NCBI GenBank assembly: GCA_028274465.1
Contig: CM051457.1
Coordinates: 52,736,425-52,800,424 of the forward strand
Reading direction: 5' to 3'
Source of the DNA: Plantago ovata
Lineage: Eukaryota; Streptophyta; Magnoliopsida; Lamiales; Plantaginaceae
DNA: 64,000 nucleotides
The translations under genes and the position numbers were made by a program. The notes beneath the pieces were generated by a model, which was not told where the DNA came from, searched no databases, and was given only the letters and a program-made list of their open reading frames with translations. Each line of letters opens with the position of its first letter. The stretch's first letter is position 1. Positions 44,591 through 55,042 of this stretch are shown one piece after another.

Positions 44591-44662
44591 GTGAAAGTGA
44601 TTTACGGAAAGCACTTAAGGGGATCTAGGTTCAGTGAAAGTGATTTACGGAAAGCACTTAAG
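44591..44662 (-). repeat. 29-bp direct repeat in S3 5' UTR
   Basis: GTGAAAGTGATTTACGG... occurs at 44591-44619 and again at 44634-44662, just downstream of the PBS in the element's direction. Confidence 0.92.
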
Positions 44663-44670
44663 AACCTCCT

Positions 44671-44682
44671 GCTCTGATACCA
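44671..44682 (-). other. Primer binding site, initiator tRNA-Met (S3)
   Basis: The minus strand reads TGGTATCAGAGC, complementary to the 3' end of tRNA-iMet and two bases from the LTR. It continues AGGAGG. Confidence 0.95.
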
Positions 44683-44684
44683 CT

Positions 44685-46473
44685 TGTTGGTCCCTTTAAA
44701 CAACAAGAAAAGACTAGAGGGGGGGGGGGTGAATAGTCTTTTCAAACTTTTGTCGTTTAAAAACTTTCTCAGCAAGTACTTATTACTTTTCAGTAATGAG
44801 GTTGCTGATACTTAACTTTCTCAGCAAGCGTAAGTTACTTTCCAGTGACTTGGTTTGCTGATACTTAAATCAGAGAGCGGAAGTCTTTGAAACAATAAGT
44901 GCTTTTTCAGCAAGTAAAGAGTTTCAGCAAGTGAAGTGAGTGACTGTGTACAAACAGATATAATTTCCTGAAAGCTAAATGCAGTAAGTAAATCACACAA
45001 ACGCTTTATAGTGGTATCTGAGAGTGGCGTAATCTCTCAACTAATCCACTTTGTCCTTTCTAGGACTAAATCCACTAAGATATGATTGAGGTTCCTTACA
45101 ATCTCCTATCTAAAGCGATTCAACAGAAACCAAAGCACACTTGCTTTGTCTCCAACCTAAACTAGAGAACTTCAACCTTGTTCTCCACCAAACTTGGTAC
45201 TTTTAATCAGCAAAACTTTGCTCGATTAAGTTCCCCCTGAATATCACACCTGAAAGGGTGTATTTTCAGTTAGAGAGTTTTGGGGTGAGATGACTTAATT
45301 ATAACTTATTCAGTTACAACAAGAAATCTAAGAAACACAACTTGGAATACTTTGCTGCAAACAAGTTTGATTGTTTCTGGTGTCAAGACTTGTTCTTGTT
45401 CGAAAGAAAGAACACTTAACTAATTTCTTAGCCGAGTTTGTTCTACTTCTTCACAAGTAGCTTTTTCAAGCTTTAAGTCTTGGAACGGATCAATGGCAGT
45501 AAGAGTGTTTGAAGGTTTGTGAGTTTTTAAGCACAAGTGAGAGTTTGATCACGTTGTTGACACACTTCAACTCTTTCCCGGATGACCTCTATTTATATTG
45601 CAAGTAAGGAGCCGTTTGAATTTCAAATCCTAAGGCTTTTGTTCCTTAACATGTCACTATCTTGCTTTTGTACTTTCAGCAGCAACCTTTGTTTGTCTTC
45701 TAGTCTTCATGTCCTTTGCGTGTAAGCTTTGCATTAAATGCACATTTGAATAGAATTCAAACAGTAACATTGGAGCGCAAAATCACGTACATTCAGCAAG
45801 AGGTCTCATATGTTCATCAGCAAGTGTTCATTCTCAGTTTCAGCAAGCACAACCTACTCTGTCTTTCAGATTTTCACTTATGCAATGCTGTTGCTGAAAA
45901 TTTCACTTTCTGAGCAACACGTGCCTTACCAGTCTTCAGCAATCTTCAAGTCTTCAAGTCTTCAAGTCTTCAGATCTTCAAAAGTCTTCAAGATTTTGAC
46001 CGGTTTCTTATTTCCTTCAATAATTTGTTTGTAATAAACAAAATACATCTTCAGCAAATGCTTCAATAGGTCATTTTCTTTTCAGAAAAATAAGATTAAT
46101 TAAAGCTAAGCATCAATAAGATATTTTCTTTTCAGAAAATAAAATACATCATACGCTAAAGTGTCAATAAATTATTTTCTTCTCAGAAAATAAAATACGT
46201 CATACACAAATGTGTCAATAAATTATTTTCTTCTCAGAAAATAAAATATGTCATACACAAATGTGTCAATAAATTATTTTCTTCTCAGAAAATAAAATAC
46301 GTCATACACAAAAGAAATAACTTATCTAACACCTATCTAAGTCATCAGCAAACGTTCCTCTTTTACAATGTCCTTAAAAATCTAAAATCCTATGGACCTT
46401 AAGAGTACTAGTTACTGGACTGTTCTTAATTTAGCATGGTTAATTGCTCATCAAAATTACAAGTTACCTAACA
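44685..46473 (-). repeat. S3 5' LTR (right)
   Basis: 1,789 bp, TGTTGGTCCC ... ACCTAACA. The TATA box on the minus strand is at 45597-45590. It contains the 51-bp repeat array and a long G run (about 44718-44728). Confidence 0.95.
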
Positions 46474-46478
46474 GTTAT
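46474..46478. repeat. TSD of S3 (right), GTTAT
   Basis: Second copy of GTTAT. Confidence 0.96.
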
Positions 46479-47066
46479 AAACAAAGGATCACACAACCTC
46501 ACACTACCTCCTTCCTAGGCATTTAGCAATCTCAAAGCATGGAGAAGACTTGTTGCCTCTTAGGTACATAAATACTCGGGAAAACAACCATAAGACCCTA
46601 ACATGCATCATCCTATTATAAAGGCCTTCGTGAACTGCAGTAGAGAAAACACCACTAAGTGATGTCGAGACTACCTAGCTCAACTAAGTGCAATACATAA
46701 ATGTGACAAGCTAAGGGAGATAAACCTCAAACAAATTCATAGAGATGAAGCATGCGGTTAATGGCATAGCTAGTTGATCTACCCAATAAAAAAGTTCAAA
46801 AAATTCGGCAATAAACTCCATATAAAAACATGCAAAACTATCCTAGGATGAATGCAAACTAAAAAATCTAAGAAAGCAGTAAACGTGCAAATGCAAACAA
46901 AGAACAAGATACTAATCGACACAAAACTGAACAAATTCACATATGAAAAGCAAATTGTTCAAGTATGAATGCATGCAATAAAGCGGTAAAGAAAGCGATA
47001 AAAACCCCGGGTTGCCTCCCGGATAGCGTCATTGTTTAAGGTCTCTGACTCGACCCCTGTCTTCGC
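46479..47066 (-). other. A3 non-coding interior, second part
   Basis: Collinear with A2 17220-17660, then jumps at about 46905 to sequence matching A2 from about 19590. The intervening 1.9 kb of A2 is absent. No gene. Confidence 0.75.
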
Positions 47067-49215
47067 CTATCTTTTCCTTCTGTGGGTACTAGAGTTTCCC
47101 GTCATGATTCTCCTTCCCGTGCTTTGATCCTGTGAATAAGAGTGAACATAGACGTTAAGACCACTGTAATCAATAGTGTTATAAGTATCGGGTGGATCAG
47201 GTGGATCAGTTATGGCTTGCAACACGTGTTGCTTGCCATCCACTTCGATAGTGCAAGTCCTTCGGTAGATCTCCATCACTGAGCGTATTTTGGTCAAGAA
47301 TGTTCGTCCTAAGAGTATGACATCCCCCGTTCCTGGTGCTGATGCTGGAATAATTACAAAATCGGTGTGGACAGAAGCTTCACCAATTTTGACTAATACA
47401 TTCTTCACAACGCCTTCGGGTTTCACAAGGGATCCATCCGCCAGTTGCACAATAGCCTTATGCACAGTTAGTTTTCCAAGGTTACTCTTCTCGAAAACGT
47501 TCATAGGGAGCACATTAGAGTAGGATCCAGTGTCCAGTGTGGGTCGGACATCTTCAAGCTCCCCAATCCCAACCTTAATATCGAAACTTTGAGGGAGTGG
47601 CTCGGAATCCTTTTGCTCCTCTTCACTCTTGTTGGTACCAAGGTACTTTCCTTCTTCTTCGGCTTGTGGAGGTAGGTCCCTCTTGCAACTCTCGCACTTC
47701 GTAGCCTTCTTAATGGTGATTTTAACAGGTAGATCACCCACTAAGTTAATGGACAATGACTTCTCAGTGTTGCTAGGCAATTTGCCTTGTTCCCTACTTG
47801 CTCCTCGGTCGATCAACTCTTGCATCTTTTGATGGGCAAGCCTAGTGCTCTCTTCCAACCTATCGAGCCTTGCCCTAGTCTTCTCGGAATCCTCTTCATA
47901 CCGTTTGAGAAAACTTTGTGTGTGATCGACCATCTTCTGTAAGTTCTCCATCAGTAGAGCCGTCTTCGACTTCGGTGGCTCTTTCGGAGCGGGGTTTTCG
48001 CAGTGATCGTTACCATAGTTCAGCCTGCTACGGTCTTGGTTAGGTCCATAAGTTTGGTTAGCCGGTGCATATCCTTGATTGTTACGGTATCCTCTTCTCC
48101 AGAATCCACCTCGAGGATTCCTACCGTCTTGTCCGTAGCTAACTTCTTTAGTGCCAAACTCCGTAGCAAAGGCTTCTTCTTCTCCTCCTCGAGCCCAGTT
48201 GCCATCGTCGTATGCCAGCTCCGATCTACACATATGAGCCCCATGCCCATAGTTCTTGCATATTCGGCATACTTCGTTTGAAACAGTTGTTCCGGTGGCG
48301 CTCTTGAGGACTTGCTTCAATTCGTTGGTAAAGCACTCGAATTGATCCCCATTCCCCTTGTACATAGGGGCTTCTTGAGTCGGTGGAGCTTCAGGTCCAC
48401 GTCTCCTAACCATTGCTCTTGGGTCCTTGAACTGCGAACCCTTAGCAAGCCTTTCGAAAACTGCCCAAATGGCTTTTGCGGTTTCCTCCCAAATATTGCC
48501 TCGGCATTGGAAATCCACCACTTGTTGGTTCTCGAAGGTTAGTCCATTGTAGAAGTGTTGGACTAGGTCGGAGAGTTCAAAACCATGGTGAGGGAACTTG
48601 TTCGTGAGATCTTGGAACCTCTCGAACGCGGTGTAGATGGTCTCATCATAGTCCTGCTTGAATCCAGTGATTTGCACCTTGAGCGCAGTAGTCAGAGTGT
48701 GTGGGAAGTATTTCTCCATGACAGCTGAAAAAACCTTTTCCCAAGTGTCCAGCGAGCCGGCTGGTAGAGAACTCAGCCATGACTTGGCTCTGTCGCCAAG
48801 TCCCATAGCAAAAACCTTCATCCTCAACTCATCCGTTGTTATGTCAGCTCCGGGTCGTGGTAGTTGGTTGACGAAATCATCGATATCGTTCAAATACCCC
48901 ATCACATCTTCCCTTGATAAGCCATAGAACCTCGGAAGTTGTTGGAATGCGTGGTTCTTGTCGGGTTGCGGGCGAAAGAACAATCGCCGGTCCCCTCATA
49001 CGATCCTTGGTGGGTTGTACCCATGCCTTCAGTGGTCTAGCTTCTGCCATTCCGTCGATTTCCTTGAATAGACTAATTAGAGATTCAAAGAAATCGGGTT
49101 CCTCTATTTCCTCTAGTGCGCGTCTTTCAAGTAGTCGCCTTCTTTGGTGGTAGACTCTATTGATCTCAGCAATTGAATTAGCAAGCGGTGTTCCTGCAGA
49201 ACGTGTATGCGGCAT
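47067..49215 (-). pseudogene. A3 gag-protease polyprotein, one frameshift
   Basis: The best-preserved A-family ORF. It starts MPHTRSAGTPLANS at 49215. An 11-bp loss near 48960 shifts the frame, after which 638 codons run open to the stop at 47067. Domains: gag core (FYGLSREDV, DRAKSWLSSLPAGS, HFYNGLTFENQQ), CCHC knuckle CRICKNYGHGAHMC (about 48250), a Gly/Asn/Arg-rich stretch, a Lys/Glu helix (MENLQKMVDHTQSFLKRYEE), CESC, then a retropepsin with LDTGSYSN (about 47535) and VILLGRTFL. Length is about 720 codons in total, and no polymerase follows. The element could move only with enzymes supplied by a related autonomous element. Confidence 0.92.
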
Positions 49216-49356
49216 ACACTATCTGTGACAGACTAGAAGAGGTGATTAGAAACAAATAGGAAAGCAGAGAGAGAAATTAAAAAGGAAAACTAAAACTAAA
49301 AGAATTAGGAATCTAAAGCTGTAAATAAAAACAAATTAAATAGAAAAAAGGAGTAT

Positions 49357-49376
49357 AGTCCCCGGCAGCGGCGCCA
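49357..49376 (-). other. Primer binding site, tRNA-Asp type (A3)
   Basis: TGGCGCCGCTGCCGGGGACT on the minus strand, one base different from A1 and A2. Confidence 0.85.
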
Positions 49377-49763
49377 ATTTGATGAACCGGATTTTGTCGG
49401 CTTCCGATTCAAACAAATAAAATTTGTATTTTGCCAAAGGCAATCCACAACTACACCGAAAACCGTAGTGTAGTAGCAGAATGACTCGATTGTCGTTCTC
49501 TCAGGACTATAACTAGCTTTATCTATTTAACCAGAGAATATAAAACAGCAAATAAAAAGCAATAGGGGGTTTTCAAGCAGATAATAGAGGTTGGTGATAG
49601 TATGGTCCTTCTTAACATAATGGGTCGATAATCATGCATAAATTCCTCGGTCTTGCATAGAGATCTTTGAATGAATCTTGGGTCCTGTTGTAAGTATTGT
49701 GCACTACGAAGATAATATGGGTCTGACCTGTCAACAACTAACGTCCTATTGTGTTCCGTAATC

Positions 49764-49768
49764 ATTCA
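49764..49768. repeat. TSD of T2 (left), ATTCA
   Basis: ATTCA before TGTAACACCCCG, repeated at 60471-60475. The left A3 LTR shows the single uninterrupted copy at about 30321. Confidence 0.96.
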
Positions 49769-50522
49769 TGTAACACCCCGTTTTTTTATTTATTTAATTA
49801 TTATTTTATTATTTAATTATTTATTTTAGTTAATTAATTATCAGAGTAAATTATTTATTCGATAATTAGTTAATTATTTTCGCGTAAGTTAGTTCGGTTC
49901 GTTTCGTTTGGATCAAGCTGGACTAGCTGATCTGTTAGCCCTTTGGCCCAATTTCGAGTGTCCCAATCTGCTAAAGCCCATCTGATGGACCAACTCTTCC
50001 AAAACCCTAAACCTAATCAGATTTTCCACCTCCCCTCATTCTCATCTTCACGCCACTTGCTGAAGTAAGAAAGAAAACATCTTCTCTCTGCCTCCCTTAT
50101 TCCATTCGCTCATCACCCCCATCTCCTTATTGTTTCAACTCCTCACCATCATCATCATCACCACATACCACCGAGCCGCCGCCGCCGTTTGCTCCGATCA
50201 CCGCCGCTCCGTCCAACCCAATTGCCGCCGTCGCCGCGTTGCACTGCTGCCGTTCGCCGCGATCTCTGTCGCTGCTCGTCGCCGCGCCGCCATCTCCGTC
50301 GCCGTTCGATCGATCCGATCGCCGCCGCTCGGTCTCCGTCCGCGCCGCTCTGTCCGCTGTTCCGTGCCGCCGCACCGTACCCCGCCGCCGTCAATCGATC
50401 CGTGCGCGCTCCGTCTCACGCGCGCCGCCGCTTCGGTTCCTCGTTCCGCAACCGCACCGCCGTTTTGTTCTGCCGATCCGCCGCTGTTCGCCGCCGTTCG
50501 GTTACCTTTCCGGTCTCAATCA

Positions 50523-50624
50523 GTAAGTTGATTCTGACCTTTCCGTTTCGAATTCGATTTTGGTTACGAATTCGATTTGAATCTCGATTGATTTTATTTT
50601 CTTTTCGATCTATTCGATTTGCAG
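50523..50624 (+). other. Candidate leader intron in T2 LTR
   Basis: CA/GTAAGTTG ... TTTGCAG, 102 nt, T-rich, directly after the CG-rich island. It is conserved in the 3' LTR (about 58682-58784) and in position in the solo LTR. A second pair, AAG/GTGAGTG at 51403 with TCTGCAG at 51574, lies further down. Confidence 0.4.
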
Positions 50625-51195
50625 ATTGTTCAAACCTTTGTTTCGATTCAAAGGTAAATCTCGTTTCTCTTGCTGCTGCTCTTGATTCGAAACTCGTACT
50701 CGTATTCTGTTTTGGACTTTTTTACCCTTGGACGGTTTTGCCTTGATCGATCTGACCTTGTTAATTATTTCGAACCGAGAACCGGGACTTAGGTTGTTAG
50801 TGTAGTTTCTGTTTGGCTGGACTTGTGAACTTGTTGACCTCGTATGTTGAATTTGATTTCCTGTTTGACCTCGAAAGGACTTTTGGACCTTGTTGTTCTG
50901 TTTTGGATTTTTGTGGACTGATTTGGGAAACCTAAAAACCTAAAGGATCTTTTTGCAGTTTTACCGTTGACCGTAGTTGACTGACAGTAAGCTTGTATCG
51001 TAAACCTTTTTGTTCTGTGAGAACTGTTTAGTGTCTGGAAAACTGCTTGTTCGTTTGTACTGTCTGTTTTCGAAAAGGGGTTATTGTGCAATTTACCACT
51101 GAGGGTATTTTGGTAATTTCCAGAATCTGAAAATCGAAAGAGTTTCTGAAAATGTTTTAAACTTAGTTGCTGTTTTTGTAAGTTAGTATAGACTT

Positions 51196-51268
51196 GACTT
51201 GCTAGCCTAGTTGGTTAGGTCCTTGCTTGACTAACTTAGAGGTCCCGAGTTCGAACCCCGACTTTACC
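51196..51268 (+). other. tRNA-like A-box/B-box module in T2 5' LTR
   Basis: A box TAGCCTAGTTGG (51203-51214) and B box GAGTTCGAACC (51247-51257). The D stem GCCT/AGGT can pair, while the T stem pairs only 3 of 5 and the acceptor arm not at all. Confidence 0.5.
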
Positions 51269-52286
51269 ATTCCTTTTTCAACCTTTTTCCTTCCGTCCGT
51301 TCGACTTCTAAATTGTGTTTAGTACTTTCTTGTTAGGTTCTTCGTTGTCAGTAAACCCGTAAAGCTCATTTCTCGTTGAAGGTCTTTTACTCGCAAGCTA
51401 AGGTGAGTGTTCACCCCTAAACCTATTATTTGCGAAACACTGGAAGGCTATGTGACTGTTTGTACCTATTACTGTATACTGGTTACTGTTGCTTCCGCGT
51501 AAAAGTATAAGTCTTAAGTATGGCTTTTATATTTCTGTTTATTGCTACTCTGTTCTGTACTGACCTTTCTGCAGGAACACCTCTCGGTGTTAATTATTTG
51601 TATCTGTTGTTCTGTATCTGTTCTGTTTCTGTGTGACCGGTCGATTAGGTTATGGTTAGGTAGGCTTGGGTAGTAGAGGACTATCGGGTTTGCTTGATTG
51701 TGGCCTAGTCTATTCCCTTTTAGGCGCGAGGCAGAAGTCGCTGAGGTCTATTAGGGTCGTAGGATCTGTTTCCCCAAAGTACACAGGGGTTTCTATTTCT
51801 GTCCGGAGTTGTGCACCCTCTGGAGGGAGTTATAAGGGCATTCTGGGAGTAGGAGCAATAAGGCGCGCTGCACCAACGGTCTACAACGTATCTGTTCTGT
51901 TAATCTGTTATATGTGTTCTGTTCTGTTTGCTCGTTTTTCTGAAAAGGATTTTGTTTTTAAAACTGTTTACTTTCTGTTTTAACTTAGAACCTCACTGAG
52001 ATCCTTTATCTCACACTCTTTTGTTTTTTCAGATGCTGCTGAGGACGTGCGTGACTAGGATGCCAGCGACTGAGAGAAGGGTCTGGGGTGTCACGGGTTT
52101 CTTTTCAAAATAAGAAGATACACTTTTATTGTCTTCATTCGTTGTTCATTCGAACTTGAGTTGTCATTGGATATTATTTATTATTGTTAGCTTCAAAGAT
52201 TATTTTGGCATTTATTGTTATTAAAGTATTTTTCGATTTTCCTTTTCAAGAAAATATTTTGTTTTCAAAACCGGTACCGTTATAGT

Positions 52287-52298
52287 TGGTATCAGAGC
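52287..52298 (+). other. Primer binding site, initiator tRNA-Met (T2)
   Basis: TGGTATCAGAGC two bases after the 5' LTR. Confidence 0.95.
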
Positions 52299-52558
52299 TT
52301 GAGTTCAAACTCGAGCCTGCTAGGATAGGATCTTTTGACCTTTGGGGTGTGTGTGAGGGTCCGAGTCGCTGGTTAGGTCTTTTATTTTCTATTGCCTTTC
52401 GGATTCGAGTCTTACGTACTAACCTTGAACTGTCTCTTCATCTTCTCTGTTCTGTTTCTGACTACCTCTGACCCGTTCTGAAACCGTTGACCTTCCGTGG
52501 TTGTTTGATTCTGACGTAGTTATTAACTAGTTAACTACGCGTGTGCTTACAGATAGGT

Positions 52559-53001
52559 ATGAGTTCTGAGAAGAAGGTTATTCGTTATCGCCTAGTCGAA
52601 GGAGAATTTAACCCGTATACCTCCGTTCCTGTTGTTGGCGTTTACCCTGGATTCGTGATGGATAGGGTCGTGCATGAACGTGATCACTACTGGCTAGAGA
52701 ACTTTAAGCTTCGAGATGTGATAGCAACGAAGGAAGCGGAGATCGGATTTCTGAAGACGGCTTTACGCGCCGCAAGCACTCCGGCTTTGTTTCGTTAACC
52801 GCGTCCAACGTTGGCAACCGGATTCGCAGGAGGAAGGCTTGGAGGACGTTCCCCGAGGGTTGCGGACCATCCCGTAGAGGAAAGAGTGAAGACGAAGAAG
52901 AATCCGAAGAAGATCCCGAGGAGGACCCCTCTGAGGAAGAAGGAGGAGATGCTCACGTGCCCGAGGGACGTTCCGAGGATGATAGCGAGGACGCTTATTA
53001 G
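52559..53001 (+). pseudogene. Small unknown ORF upstream of T2 gag
   Basis: MSSEKKVIRYRLVEGEF starts at 52559 and runs 79 codons to a TAA. After a frame change near 52795, a strongly acidic tail (EDEEESEEDPEEDPSEEEGG) continues to a TAG at 52999-53001. A likely 3' splice site, GTGCTTACAG, ends seven bases before the ATG. Tekay elements normally have a non-coding leader here. I do not recognise the protein. It could be a regulatory or captured ORF, or chance, as no second copy of this region lies in the window. Confidence 0.4.
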
Positions 53002-53374
53002 GATAGTTGCCTTTTCGAGCTCGTACCGAACTTCTTTGTTTTTGCCAAGCGAGTTTTTCTTTTAGTTCAGCCGACTGAGACTGCTTATGCTTTTCCGATT
53101 CACCTGACTCTGTGGTTTTCTGTTTTTCCTCACTAAGACGAGTAGAGACCGGTTTTTCTTTTGTTTTATTGCATGCTTGGCTATTTTGAGACTTCGTTAT
53201 TTTCTTGTTTTTGCTTTTTGTTTTAAAGTACAAGACATGTTTTCTTCTTCACTGCTCAGTTTATACCTGTTGTAGAAGATTAAGTACTGGCCTTAGTTCT
53301 TTGTTTTTCTGCTCTTTTCTAAGTTAGAGATTCGAGGTTGTTAAATCAACTGCTAAGTAGTGCCCTTTGTTAGA
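53002..53374 (+). other. T2 leader before gag
   Basis: T-rich non-coding sequence between the small ORF and the gag ATG at 53375. No feature recognised. Confidence 0.6.
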
Positions 53375-55042
53375 ATGAGTCGCAGAAACACTCGTGGTGC
53401 CAGCAGCAATGGAAGTGGAGACGATCAGCACGCTGAAAATGGAGACCAAGTGGACCGTATCATCGCTGCTCTGGGGAATTTCAGCGAAACCATTCGCCGC
53501 GCTGGAGCACCAGCACCACCTGTTCAGCCAGTTCCTCCGCCACCACCACCGATCCAGACCATCGATCAAGCTGCGGAGCGATTCACTCGATTCCATCCTG
53601 AGAGGTTCGAGGGGACACCAGATGCCCGTAAGGCTGAGCTCTAGATCGAAGGTATGGAGAACTTATTCTCGATCCTGCACTATCCAGATGAGAGGAAGAT
53701 CGAGCTTGCTGCTTTCCAGTTCGTGGGAGCCGCCCGGAACTGGTGGAGAACCGTGAATGCGAGATGGAGGCAAGAGGGAGTTGCTCGTACCTGGGAGAAT
53801 TTCACCAAGGACTTCATGGACAAGTACGTACCTCGCTTGGTTCGCGAGAACCGGAGGGACGAATTTCAAGCTTTGGTGCAAGGGAACATGGATGTTGCCG
53901 ACTATGACTCGGAGTTTACCCGGTTACTGAAGTACGTGCCGCATTTCCAGGATGATGAACGAGAGAAGGTTCATCACTTTGTGAAGGGACTCAACTCCGA
54001 GATCCGGTACAGTCTATTTGGGACCAATATGCCTACCTATCTCAAGGTTGTCGAACTCGCCTCCGAGGTAGAGAGTGGTCTCAAGGAGATTAAGATGGCT
54101 GATAAGCCATACTCGAGCAAGAGGAACTACTCTAGTTCTTCTGGGAGCCATGGAGGAGGAAGCCAATCTGGATATAAGAGGGAGAATCGAGGAGGATATC
54201 AATCTGGATATCAGGCACCACCGGCGAAGTATTCCCGTACTCAGCATGACAACCGTTCTCGCAACACTAGTGGAGGGTCTGGGCAGTCATCCCAGGCAAG
54301 GAAGAACTGCAACTACTGTGGAGGAGTGAACCACGATGAGCACAACTGCTGGAAAAGACAGGGCTTATGCTTGGCTTGTGGGAGTAAGGATCACAAGATT
54401 AGCCACTGTCCGAACCGTCATGCCATTGTCAAGGGAGGAAGAGCAGGGGACTATGCTCCGAGAAATGATGGAAAGGGTACTATGGCGAAGCCCCGAGTTT
54501 TCAGCATAGGCGGTCATGAAGTTCCTGACACCGCAAATGTGGTTGAAGGTACGCTACTGATCGCTCAAACTTCTTCTAAAGCTTTATTTGATCCTGGTGC
54601 TACGCATTCATTTATTGCTGAAGTATTTGCTGAATCACTCGTTTTACCATACAAAGTACTACCCTACGCTTTAGAAGTATGTACGCCTTTGGGAGCTAGT
54701 CTAATCACTAAGAAGTTCGTCGAGCGATGTGAGATTTCCATCCTAGGAAGAACTTTCCCTGCTGACCTAATATTTCTACCTCTATCAACCTACGATGTTA
54801 TTCTGGGTATGGATTGGCTGTCCGAGCACTACGCGCAACTGGATTGTCGAACCAAGGTAATATCCCTGGGAAAACCTGGAGAGGAGAAAGTCGTATGGAA
54901 AGGAGATAAGAGAAAGGATGAGAAGTTTTTACTGTCTGCCATGAAAGCTAGGAGGTTGTACGTGAAGGGTGCTACCTGCTTTTTGGCGTATCTGATCAAT
55001 AAACCCAAAGATCAGCCAAAAATCGGAAGTCAGGGTGGTTAA
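53375..55042 (+). pseudogene. T2 gag-protease, disrupted
   Basis: Starts MSRRNTRGASSNGSG at 53375. Proline-rich PVPPPPPPIQ is followed by the retrotrans_gag core (FHPERFEG, MENLFSILHYPDERKIEL, FVGAARNWW, YVPRLVRENRRDEF), a Ser/Gly/Tyr-rich stretch, two CCHC knuckles (CNYCGGVNHDEHNC, CLACGSKDHKISHC), and retropepsin with FDPGATHSF and LPLSTYDVILGMDWL. A TAG at 53642-53644 replaces the TGG seen in T1. The frame is lost near 55022, ending SQGG, where T1 reads on into EEVRVVKDF. Confidence 0.93.

Larger units (their letters stand above)
32142..46473 (-). mobile_element. S3: Sirevirus-type Ty1/copia element with both LTRs
   Basis: 14,332 bp on the minus strand. Order: 5' LTR (46473-44685), iMet PBS, gag, pol (PR-IN-RT-RH), spacer, aORF (5' truncated), polypurine tract, 3' LTR (33928-32142), with TSD GTTAT. 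The PR-IN-RT-RH order is copia. The integrase zinc region, gag style and extra ORF after pol place it with Sireviruses. LTRs differ at roughly two dozen positions by eye (about 1.4 percent). All ORFs are damaged: TGA in gag, frameshifts near 42760 and 39745, an integrase C-terminal deletion near 41150, loss of the aORF 5' third, and two frameshifts in the aORF. Confidence 0.95.
49769..52284 (+). repeat. T2 5' LTR
   Basis: TGTAACACCCCG ... CCGTTATA (terminal C of TTACA mutated to T). Parts in order: TTTA-rich low complexity (49782-49870), a CCG/CGC-rich island (about 50165-50510), candidate intron boundaries, the tRNA-like module (51196-51268) and a conserved GCGCGAGG...GGAGTTGTGCACCC block. 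ORFs in the CG-rich part are composition artefacts. Confidence 0.95.

Noticed and set aside
50127..50746. Multiple ORFs in all frames in the T2 5' LTR (and 58296-58905 in the 3' LTR)
   Set aside because: CCG/CGC repeats remove stop codons in every frame, giving Arg/Pro/Ser-rich translations; these are composition artefacts.
51196..51268. A functional tRNA gene
   Set aside because: A and B boxes are present but the acceptor stem does not pair and the T stem pairs poorly, so it is listed only as a tRNA-like module.
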